Source: Methylococcaceae bacterium (lineage in GTDB: Bacteria > Pseudomonadota > Gammaproteobacteria > Methylococcales > Methylococcaceae). Taken from it: DNA of 57,968 bases. Shown here piece by piece: positions 45,140 to 52,890 of the stretch. Numbering within the stretch: position 1 is the stretch's first letter; every line of letters begins with the position of its first letter. The stretch spans positions 1 to 57,968 of the forward strand of contig CADDYU010000007.1 of the NCBI GenBank assembly GCA_902810705.1. The letters are read 5' to 3'. Below the pieces are notes generated by a model. That model was not told where the DNA came from. It saw only the letters and a program-made list of their open reading frames with translations, and did not search any database. Both the position numbers and the translations under genes were made by a program.

Positions 45140-46377
45140 CGGCCGCTCCCTGGCTCCGCCCAGTCCAGGATTTCGACGAGATTGCCTGAATAGGCGTTCC
45201 TTGCCGGGGCTATTCTCGGGCCTTCGGCGGGCCAAGCGGGGTCTCCTCGCTCCGGAAGAGAAGGGGTTTTGGATTCCACGGCGGTGGAAAGGGAGGATCT
45301 TCGCGCTCGAGGAGGCGCGGCGCGGAGTTCCAAATAGGAATTCCAATATTCGCCCACCATGCGCGCCAATCCATAACGAGTGGCTCGGCTCCTCGCCCGC
45401 TGCGCATAGTTATGGCGAAGCATTTCGTCGGCGATGAGAGCCTTCAGCACGGCCCGAAGCCCCCTGCTGTCGCCGGGCTGCACATACAGCGCGGCATCGC
45501 CCCACACCTCGCGGAGGCTGGGAATATCGCCAAGCACCAGAGCGCACCCGGCCAACGCGGCCTCCAGCGCCGAGAGCCCGAAGGGCTCGTAACGGGCGGG
45601 CAGGGCGTAGATGGCGGCGCGCGCGAACCAGGGCGCCAACTCCGCCGAGGACAGCCGCCCCAGCAGATAAACGTTGGCGAACTCGGAGACGGGCGGCCGG
45701 GTTTCCCCGGCGACGTAGACCGGCCAGGGCAAGCTTGCGGCGACGCGCATCACCGCCGCGATGTTCTTGCCCGCGTCCCAAACCCGCCCGGCAGCCAGAA
45801 TCAAGGGTTCCTTCGGAGTTTTTTCATCGAAATGCAGCCGGCGGCCGTTGGGGATGACCCGGCTCGGCGGCAGGGGGCCGTAGAACCGCTCGAGCGAGGT
45901 CAGCATGGCCGCGCTGGGCGCCACCACCCGATCGGCCGCGGCCAGGCCTCGGGTCACGGTGTCTCGGTAGGGATTCCAGATCACGGGAGGAGGGGTGCGA
46001 TGGACCGCTTGCCACCACGAGAGCACGCAGGAATGCCCCACCATGAGCACGGGCGCGGGCCAGGGCAGATCGCCATGGGGATAATCGTTGAGATGGATCA
46101 CGTCCGGTCGCCACCGGTGCGCCAGATCCAACAGCCACTCGCCGGCCTTGGCCAGGTCCTCCCAGGGATCCTCCATCCACACCAGCTTGTAGGTGCTTTC
46201 AAACAGATCGATGTTGGGAAGCTCCCCGACCTCGGCCCTCTGCGCCTTGGTGAGCGGCGCTCCCAAGGTGGCTAGGGCGATTTCCGCTCCGTAGGGCAGC
46301 AGCCCCCGCGCCAAATCCAGGGTGTATTGCCAGACACCTCCGATGGTGTCGGCGGTCATCAGAATCTTTATCGCCAT
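45136..46377 (-). CDS. GT4 family glycosyltransferase
   Basis: A 413-residue GT-B enzyme of family GT4. TADTIGGVWQYTLDLARGL is the N-terminal acceptor-loop start, and EPFGLSALEAAL is the E-x7-E donor motif. The last 60 residues are a disordered Pro/Ser/Arg-rich tail. It overlaps the Gfo/Idh gene by 10 bases and copy 3 of the CgeB-like gene by 4. It probably starts or extends the glycan made by this operon. The sugar is unknown. Confidence 0.87.
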   Translation of the reverse strand: MAIKILMTADTIGGVWQYTLDLARGLLPYGAEIALATLGAPLTKAQRAEVGELPNIDLFESTYKLVWMEDPWEDLAKAGEWLLDLAHRWRPDVIHLNDYPHGDLPWPAPVLMVGHSCVLSWWQAVHRTPPPVIWNPYRDTVTRGLAAADRVVAPSAAMLTSLERFYGPLPPSRVIPNGRRLHFDEKTPKEPLILAAGRVWDAGKNIAAVMRVAASLPWPVYVAGETRPPVSEFANVYLLGRLSSAELAPWFARAAIYALPARYEPFGLSALEAALAGCALVLGDIPSLREVWGDAALYVQPGDSRGLRAVLKALIADEMLRHNYAQRARSRATRYGLARMVGEYWNSYLELRAAPPRARRSSLSTAVESKTPSLPERGDPAWPAEGPRIAPARNAYSGNLVEILDWAEPGSGR

Positions 46378-47474
46378 CCGTAAATCCCATCGATAACGTT
46401 GGAAACCTCGGCCAGGCTCTCGGCCTCCGCGTCAAAACGCGGGCTCTCGGCCAGACGCCGGGCCCAGGCCGCGAGGGCGCGTCCGCCCCAAGCATCCGGA
46501 TAGCTGGCGATGAGTTCTCGCCGGGTGCCGTAGAAACGCTCAACCGTGAAGTCGAAGAAGGAGCCCTCGACGTTGTGCAAGGCGGCGGCCCCCTGGGTGC
46601 CGTAAAAGGCGAACTCGATGACCGCGTCTCGCCCGGCTGAAAGGTCCCAGGAGCAGGCAACGCGGGCAATGGCGCCGCTCTCGAAATCCAGCTTGACCGC
46701 CGCGTAGTCCTCGACTTGGCGCACGGGCTTGGGTAAGCGCTTGCCCTGCCGGAACAAGCGGCTGTCGATCGCCGCCACCGGCTCGTTGGCCATCCAGAGC
46801 GCGAGGTCGACCAGATGCGAACCCAAGTCCATGACGCAACCGCCGCCGGACTGTTCCAGATCGTAGAACCAGGGCTTGTCGGGACCGTAGGCGTTGTGGA
46901 AGACCAGATCCATGGCGTAGACCGTGCCCAGTTCGCCGGATCGGATCAGCCGATGGATCTCCGGAATACCGCGCACGTGACGATAACTGAAATCCGCCCC
47001 GAGCAAGCGGTCGGCGGCCTGAGCCGCGGCGATCACCTGCCGGGTTTCGGCATGGGTCCTACCCAGGGGCTTTTGACAGAATACCGCGATGCCCCGCTCG
47101 AGGCAAGCGACGGCCTGCGAGGCATGAAGCGCGCTCGGGGTGGCGATGACGATCCCGTCCGGGGATAGGTTCAAAAGGCTCTCCAGATCGCTGCCGCGGG
47201 CGGCCTCCGGGGCGAGCCGGGCGGCTTCCGCCGTGGCTTCGGGGGACGGGTCGGCCAGCCCGACGATATCGGCCGTGCCGGTGTCGGCGAGCGCCACCAG
47301 CCGATTGCGGCCGATCCAGCCTAGCCCGAGAAAGCCGAGCCGGGGCCGGCGTTCCGGCGCACTCCGGGGACCGGTCTTGAGGCCCGCCTCCGCGCTCGTC
47401 TCGGCCGCTTCCCAATCGCGCCCTTCGTCGAGGGCCCGCAGGGCGCCCCTGCCCTGAGTCGATAACGCGCTCAT
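46368..47474 (-). CDS. Gfo/Idh/MocA-family oxidoreductase
   Basis: A 368-residue NAD(P)-dependent sugar or cyclitol dehydrogenase. An extra N-terminal segment of about 45 residues precedes the Rossmann fold (RLGFLGLGWIGRNRLVALAD). The motif VFCQKPLGRTHAE replaces the usual EKP with QKP but keeps the lysine. GGCVMDLGSHLVDLALW contains the conserved Asp and His of the active site. The ATG overlaps the MDR dehydrogenase stop codon by 4 bases, so the two are coupled and may act on the same intermediate. Confidence 0.88.
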   Translation of the reverse strand: MSALSTQGRGALRALDEGRDWEAAETSAEAGLKTGPRSAPERRPRLGFLGLGWIGRNRLVALADTGTADIVGLADPSPEATAEAARLAPEAARGSDLESLLNLSPDGIVIATPSALHASQAVACLERGIAVFCQKPLGRTHAETRQVIAAAQAADRLLGADFSYRHVRGIPEIHRLIRSGELGTVYAMDLVFHNAYGPDKPWFYDLEQSGGGCVMDLGSHLVDLALWMANEPVAAIDSRLFRQGKRLPKPVRQVEDYAAVKLDFESGAIARVACSWDLSAGRDAVIEFAFYGTQGAAALHNVEGSFFDFTVERFYGTRRELIASYPDAWGGRALAAWARRLAESPRFDAEAESLAEVSNVIDGIYGWR

Positions 47475-48475
47475 AGGGTCAGCACCGCTTTCATGAAGCC
47501 GTCCGGCCGTTCCTGCATCAGGCGGAAGGCTCGCGGCAGTTCCGGCAAGGAGACGCGATGGGTCAGGAGCGGAAACGGATCGAGGCGATTGGCGGCGACG
47601 GCGTCGACGGCCTGGCGAATCCCGTCCAGATACGCCTCGGACTCGCGCTCGTGCGCGTTGATGACGTCGATGCCGCGCCAATTCCAGAGCTGCATGTTGA
47701 CCTGCCGGGGACCGTCCTGGTGATAGCCGGCGATGATCAGGCGGCCACGGACCTTGGTGATTTCCGCGGCGAGATCCAGGGTGGTCTGCTCGCCGGCGGC
47801 CTCGATCACGGCATCGCAGCCCTTCTCGCCGGTCAGGGCCAGAATCTGCCGCACCGCCTCGTGAAAGTCGGCGGAGCAAATGACCGCGGCGGCGCCTTGC
47901 CGGCGGGCGACCTCCAAGGCATAGGGGCGGCGCGAGACGGCGATCACCCGGGCGCCGGCCTGGCTGGCGAGGCGAGTGACAAGGGCGCCGAGAAAGCCGA
48001 TGCCGACCACCGCCACGGTTTCCCCGGCGCGCACCGTGCTGCGCTTGAAGATATTCATGGCGCAGCCCAAGGGTTCGCCCGGAAAGTCGAAGCCATCCAG
48101 CCGCGGCGGCAGGCGGACGGCGGCCTTGGCCTCGACGAGGTCGTGCCGGGCATAGGCCCGTTCGGACAGGATCGCCACTCGATCGCCGACCGCAAGATCC
48201 TTGACCTCAGGGCCAACGGCGTCGATCCAGCCCCAGCCCTCATGGCCAGGAGCGCCGGGAAGGAGGGGATACTCGAACCAGGGCCGGCCTTCCCACACCG
48301 GTAAATTGGACGCGCATACGCCGCAGCCTTCCAGCCGCACCCGGATCTGGCCCGGGCCCGGCGGAGGAATTAATACAGGTTCGACGCGTATGGTCCCGGG
48401 GCCCGAGAATACCGCCGCCAAACTCCGGACGGCGCCCTTCCAATCGACGAATTCTTGCCTCGCGATACAGCTCAT
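47471..48475 (-). CDS. MDR-family alcohol/sugar dehydrogenase
   Basis: A 334-residue medium-chain dehydrogenase. The zinc-site region is GCGVCASNLPVW (C51, C54) and GAPGHEGWGWIDAVG (H78, E79); the NAD fold is VAVVGIGFLGALVTRL. The four-cysteine structural-zinc lobe is missing, as in sugar and polyol dehydrogenases. The end NAHERESEAYLDGIRQAVD is unusual for alcohol dehydrogenases. It lies 3 bases after the epimerase gene and overlaps the Gfo/Idh gene. Confidence 0.85.
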   Translation of the reverse strand: MSCIARQEFVDWKGAVRSLAAVFSGPGTIRVEPVLIPPPGPGQIRVRLEGCGVCASNLPVWEGRPWFEYPLLPGAPGHEGWGWIDAVGPEVKDLAVGDRVAILSERAYARHDLVEAKAAVRLPPRLDGFDFPGEPLGCAMNIFKRSTVRAGETVAVVGIGFLGALVTRLASQAGARVIAVSRRPYALEVARRQGAAAVICSADFHEAVRQILALTGEKGCDAVIEAAGEQTTLDLAAEITKVRGRLIIAGYHQDGPRQVNMQLWNWRGIDVINAHERESEAYLDGIRQAVDAVAANRLDPFPLLTHRVSLPELPRAFRLMQERPDGFMKAVLTL

Positions 48476-48478
48476 GGA

Positions 48479-49582
48479 TCACCCTTGGCGTTGAAGAACA
48501 GCTCTGGCAGGTTTGTACGCCAACTGGGCCACAGCGTACATCTGTAACCATTCGTATGTAGAGCGCACGCCTTCCCTCACCGAGTAGCGCGGTTTCCAGC
48601 CGATCGCGTTCGACAACTTGCGGGTATCGGACACGTAGTACTTCTGGTCGCCGGTTCGCCAAGGGGCGAACGTCACCTCCGGCCGCTGTCCGTGAAGCTC
48701 GCCGATCAGATCGATCAATTCCAAAAGGCTGGTGGTATTGTCGGGACCGCCACCCACGTTGAAGACCTCGCCCTTGAGAGCGTCCATGCGATTCGCAAGG
48801 CCCAGCAAGGCCGTCATCAGGTCCTCGGCGAACAGGATGTCGCGTACCTGCAGGCCGTCTCCGTAAAGGGTGATGGGACGCTCTTCCAAGGCCCGGAGGA
48901 GGAAATGCGCCACCCAGCCCTGGTCCTCGGTGCCGCACTGATGATGGCCGTAAATGCAGCTCATGCGGACCACCGCGGTGGGCAGTCCATAGCTTCGGGC
49001 GTAATCCAGGACATATTGATCAGCCGCTCCCTTGGAGCAGCCGTAGGGGCTATGAAAGTCGAGCGGCTGGCGCTCGCTGACGCCTCCGGCGAAAGCTTCG
49101 TCGCAGGGTTCGTAGCGCTGACCCCGCGGCCGCACGGCGAGGCCCGGCAAGTTGCCGTAGACCTTGTTGGTGGACGTGTAGACGAGAGGCGGCGGCTTGC
49201 CGGCCGCACGCAGCGCCTCCAGCAGGTGAAAGGTGCCGCCGAGATTGATCTCCAGATCGGAGCGTGGATCTTCGAGGCTGGTGGTCACCGCCACCTGCGC
49301 GGCGAAGTGAAAAACCGCGGCGGCGCCCCGCGTCGCCTCGGTCACCGCCTGAGGGTCACGAATATCGGCGATTCGAACCTCCAGCCGATCCGGATAACGG
49401 GACCGCAGCCAATCCAAATTGCGCACCACGCCCGGCCGGGACAGATTATCGAAGAGCCGCACCCGGCGGCCGCCCTGGAGCAGGCGGTCGGCGAGGTTGA
49501 CGCCGACGAAGCCGGCGCCGCCCGTGATCAGCACCGGTCCCGGTCCGAGCGCGGGCAGGGAATCGATTCCGTGGGGCTTCAT
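48479..49582 (-). CDS. NAD-dependent epimerase, CDP-paratose 2-epimerase-like
   Basis: A 367-residue extended SDR enzyme. The cofactor motif is VLITGGAGFVGVNLAD. The segments YTSTNKVYG, SPYGCSKGAADQYVLDYARSYGLPT and CIYGHHQCGTEDQGWVAHF closely follow the CDP-paratose/CDP-tyvelose 2-epimerase family (RfbE), with catalytic Y and K in YGCSK. The start ATG overlaps the stop of the preceding epimerase by 4 bases. The true substrate may be another nucleotide sugar, since no CDP-sugar synthesis genes are here. Confidence 0.85.
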   Translation of the reverse strand: MKPHGIDSLPALGPGPVLITGGAGFVGVNLADRLLQGGRRVRLFDNLSRPGVVRNLDWLRSRYPDRLEVRIADIRDPQAVTEATRGAAAVFHFAAQVAVTTSLEDPRSDLEINLGGTFHLLEALRAAGKPPPLVYTSTNKVYGNLPGLAVRPRGQRYEPCDEAFAGGVSERQPLDFHSPYGCSKGAADQYVLDYARSYGLPTAVVRMSCIYGHHQCGTEDQGWVAHFLLRALEERPITLYGDGLQVRDILFAEDLMTALLGLANRMDALKGEVFNVGGGPDNTTSLLELIDLIGELHGQRPEVTFAPWRTGDQKYYVSDTRKLSNAIGWKPRYSVREGVRSTYEWLQMYAVAQLAYKPARAVLQRQG

Positions 49583-50697
49583 AGCCGCAGTCCCCGGCGG
49601 GCCAGTTCGGCGCTGGCCGCTTCGAACTGGTCCGACGCCGTCTGGGTGGCAAGCCAGTCCACCAGTTCGGCCAGTCCGTCGTCCAGGCGCACCCGAGGAC
49701 GATATCCCAGCAACCGCTGCGCCTGGCCGATGTCGGCAAAGCAATGGCGGATATCGCCCACCCGGTACTTGCCGGTGACGGCCGGTTCGATATGGTCCCG
49801 GCCGAGAAGCCGCCCCAACCGCAGGGCGATGTCCAGCACCGCGTGGCTTTCGCCGCTCCCGACGTTGAACACCTGCCCATCGCCCTCGCCGCGCTCCAGG
49901 GCCAGCAGGCCGGCCCGAGCCACGTCGGTCACGTGGACGAAATCCCGCCGCTGCTGACCGTCCTCGAAGATCTGCGGCGGATTGTCGTTGAGATAGCGCG
50001 AGGCAAAGATGGCCAACACGCCGGTATAAGGATTGGACAGGGCCTGCCGGGTGCCGTAGACGTTGAAGAAGCGCAAGGCGACGGTGGGGATGCCGTAAGC
50101 CTTGCCCACGATCAGGCAGAGTTTCTCCTGATCGTACTTGGACAGGGCGTACACCGACGCCGGGTCGGGCACTTTGGTTTCCGGGGTCGGGATGGGTTCC
50201 AGCAACTCGCCGGTCGGCGCATGCATGTCCCATGCGCCCTTCCGCAGCTGCTCCGGCGAGCGCTCGGGCACGGCGCAGGAATCGCCCGCCGCGGTTCGGT
50301 ACAGGCCCTCGCCGTACACGCTCATGCTGGAGGCCACCACGAGCTTCGCCACCGGCCGCTCGATCAGCTGTTGGAGGAGGACGGCGGTGCCGAGGTTATT
50401 CACTTCGGTATAGGCTTGCACCTGGTACATGCTCTGCCCGACGCCCACCGCGGCGGCGAAGTGAAACACGCCATCGACGCCCTCAAGGGCTTCCCGTACC
50501 CGATTGGGGTCGCGAATGTCGCCTTCCAGCAACTCGACGGCGGGATCGAGATAAGCGGGCCACTTGCCCTCGCTGCCGTGGACTTGCTCGGAAAGATTGT
50601 CCAGCGCCCGGACGCGGTAACCTTCCGCCAATAGCGCATCGGCGAGGTGGGAGCCGATAAAGCCGGCACCCCCAGTAATCAAAATCGTTTCTGCCAT
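49579..50697 (-). CDS. NAD-dependent epimerase, dTDP-L-rhamnose 4-epimerase-like
   Basis: A 372-residue extended SDR enzyme with [30 protein letters not shown] and catalytic YALSK (Y and K). SSMSVYGEG and the long insert with the sequence EPIPTPETKVPDPASVYALSK are typical of dTDP-L-rhamnose 4-epimerases (WbiB-like). It would supply a 6-deoxy-talose or a related sugar. It lies 100 bases after the UXS-like gene. Confidence 0.85.
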   Translation of the reverse strand: MAETILITGGAGFIGSHLADALLAEGYRVRALDNLSEQVHGSEGKWPAYLDPAVELLEGDIRDPNRVREALEGVDGVFHFAAAVGVGQSMYQVQAYTEVNNLGTAVLLQQLIERPVAKLVVASSMSVYGEGLYRTAAGDSCAVPERSPEQLRKGAWDMHAPTGELLEPIPTPETKVPDPASVYALSKYDQEKLCLIVGKAYGIPTVALRFFNVYGTRQALSNPYTGVLAIFASRYLNDNPPQIFEDGQQRRDFVHVTDVARAGLLALERGEGDGQVFNVGSGESHAVLDIALRLGRLLGRDHIEPAVTGKYRVGDIRHCFADIGQAQRLLGYRPRVRLDDGLAELVDWLATQTASDQFEAASAELARRGLRL

Positions 50698-50797
50698 GGG
50701 TTTTCCTTCGGTCCTTGAAATGAGAAATCTTGAGGCGGCAACCCCCGTCCAACGACGACGCGAAGCAGGTTCGAGCCGGAGCCGAGGGCCCTCGTAA

Positions 50798-51787
50798 TTA
50801 AAATGCCGGCACGGTCTTGGATACGGTCTGCTCGCCGAGCATCAACACATCCTCGAAGTACTCGATGGTGCGCTGGAGCCCTTCCCGGAGCGGAACGGAC
50901 GGCTGCCAGCCCAGCCTGCTTCTGGCCAGATCGATATCGGGACAGCGGCGCCGCGGATCGTCCGAGGGCAAGGGCCGAAACACGATTTTGGATTGGGAGC
51001 CGGTGAGTTCGACGATGTGCTCCGCGAGTTCCAGCATGGTGACTTCGCTGGGGTTGCCGAGATTGACCGGACCGGTGAACTCGTCCGGGGTTTCCATGAG
51101 GCGCAGCAGGGCTTCAACCAAATCGTCCACATAGCAAAAGGAACGGGTTTGCAGCCCGTCCCCGTGGATGGTCAGGGGCCGATTGCGCAGGGCCTGGCAG
51201 ATCAGGTTGGGAATGACCCGCCCATCGTCGGGTTGCATGTAGGGGCCGTAGGTGTTGAAGATGCGGCCGATCTTGATCCGCACGCCCTGCTGACGGTGAT
51301 AATCGAAGCACAAGGATTCCGCGCAGCGCTTGCCCTCGTCATAGCAGGCGCGAAGGCCGATTGGGTTGACCGAACCCCGATAGTGTTCGGGCTGGGGATG
51401 GACTTCCGGATCGCCGTAAATCTCGCTCGTCGACGCCTGGAAGAGTTTGGCGTTGGCGCGCCCCGCCAGCTCCAGCATGTTGATGGAGCCGTGCAGGCAG
51501 GTTTTGAGGGTGTGGAGGGGATCGCGCTGGTAATGAACGGGCGACGCGGGGCAGGCGAGATGATAGATTTCATCGGCCGTCGCCTCGAGGGGCATTGTCA
51601 CGTCATGGCGGACGACCCGGAATCGGGCGGACTCTCGAAAAGCGGTGCGGAAGGGAGCCTGCGCGGTTTGGAAATTATCGACGCAGGTTACCGTATGCCC
51701 CTGTTTCAAGAGTCGCCGGCAGAGATTGGTGCCTATGAAGCCGGCGCCCCCCGTAACCAGAATGTGCTTGCTTTCCTTATCGGTCAT
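50798..51787 (-). CDS. UDP-glucuronate decarboxylase / UDP-xylose synthase-like
   Basis: A 329-residue SDR enzyme, first gene of the glycan operon. [18 protein letters not shown] is the NAD fold, [16 protein letters not shown] and [16 protein letters not shown] are UXS signatures, and [14 protein letters not shown] holds the catalytic Y and K. UXS turns UDP-glucuronate into UDP-xylose. The start ATG of [10 protein letters not shown] has GAGGG upstream. Confidence 0.92.
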   Translation of the reverse strand: MTDKESKHILVTGGAGFIGTNLCRRLLKQGHTVTCVDNFQTAQAPFRTAFRESARFRVVRHDVTMPLEATADEIYHLACPASPVHYQRDPLHTLKTCLHGSINMLELAGRANAKLFQASTSEIYGDPEVHPQPEHYRGSVNPIGLRACYDEGKRCAESLCFDYHRQQGVRIKIGRIFNTYGPYMQPDDGRVIPNLICQALRNRPLTIHGDGLQTRSFCYVDDLVEALLRLMETPDEFTGPVNLGNPSEVTMLELAEHIVELTGSQSKIVFRPLPSDDPRRRCPDIDLARSRLGWQPSVPLREGLQRTIEYFEDVLMLGEQTVSKTVPAF

Positions 51788-52890
51788 AGATATGCCCTCG
51801 CTGGCTGTCGAACTCCCGCTCTGCCTGCCCGGCGACATGCGCCCGCTGTCGGGCGGGCTATGCTGCCGCGAATTTTTGGTCTAAGTGTTTTGTCGCGGGA
51901 TAAACCATTAAAGACCTGACCGGCGGCGCCGTCGGTCGACTTCAATATCATTGTTAGCCCTCCTGAATTTATCCGAAACGCATCGGGTGGTTTCGGTGAC
52001 AAATTTCATCATCCTTGTTACAGGCTAGGCGTGGGCTTTTTCGCTTACTGAATTTGGCCGATCCATTCGGCTAAAAGTTCACGTAGAAGATGTAGAGGCC
52101 CATGGAAGGCCTTGGGGGCAGGCTGGCTCGGTTGAAAAGCTATAAACAGCGGGATACGGGAAATTTTGTGTTGCATCGTCTAAGATGCGCACCATTTAGT
52201 AAACGTATCCTTCAGGAGAATTCTCTGGCCGATGGCGGGCGTCGGATTTCCCGGCGGGGAGACGGCCTCGTCCGGATAGGTGTCTCGGAAGAAAAAGAGG
52301 GCGAGGAACGGAGGCACCTCGCCCTGAGAAGTGAGGAAACTAGACAGTGAGTTCCCTGAGGTGCCCGCTTCGGCAGGGGGCCTGCTAGACCGGCTAGAGG
52401 GCATCCGGCAGATCCAACTTGGCAGGGCGCCATGCCGGAGCGGTACCGAAGAGGGGTGGAGCAGGATTCATACCATATTTGTTAAGTACATGATATCTAA
52501 TAAAACATTTTTTTGTATCGGAGCTTTTGAACGAAGTTGCGTCGCCTCTCGGTTACAGAGAGTACCGCTCCCGAGCTTGACGAACACCGCGAGACCGGCT
52601 GCCGGACGATCTCAGTACCCCGTCTAAAGGTGGCTGGCGGGGCGAGTCGCCTCTGAGCAACGGCTTGAGGTGCGTGGGGTGATTCGGTCAAAGGGTCTTA
52701 TAGCGTCTACGTCTTTAGGCGTATTCCGGAATTCCGGACAAGGACGCTCGTGTCCAAACAAGATGGTATTCAGATGACTCCCTCGATTCCGACCCCGATT
52801 GGCGTCCGACCCAGACTTCACCCCAATTCAGACTTCACAGAGCCTCCTTCACAAAGCGTCATTTTTTATTTTAGATTGTAGGAGAACGAG
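51788..52890. other. Long divergent intergenic region, 1.1 kb
   Basis: No gene is supported in this stretch, which lies between the glycan operon and the giant hybrid kinase. It has open frames on both strands without family likeness or ribosome sites. It should contain both promoters. The stem-loop pair at 52298-52365 is described separately. A T-run lies at 52506-52512 without a stem before it. Confidence 0.4.
52298..52365. promoter_or_regulatory. Two mutually exclusive stem-loops
   Basis: A perfect 9-base inverted repeat AGGGCGAGG (52298-52306) / CCTCGCCCT (52317-52325) has a 10-base loop. A second, GGCACCTC (52313-52320) / GAGGTGCC (52358-52365), uses bases of the first one's right arm. 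Only one can form at a time, as in attenuators and riboswitch expression platforms. The direction of reading is unknown, and no known riboswitch is recognised. Confidence 0.35.

Noticed and set aside
48692..49957. Plus-strand open frame opposite two epimerase genes
   Set aside because: It crosses the border of two conserved genes and has no motif.
52102..52350. Open frame of 82 codons in the 1.1 kb gap
   Set aside because: There is no ribosome site and no family likeness, and the composition differs from neighbouring genes.
52506..52512. Run of seven T as a possible terminator
   Set aside because: No GC-rich stem lies directly upstream on either strand.
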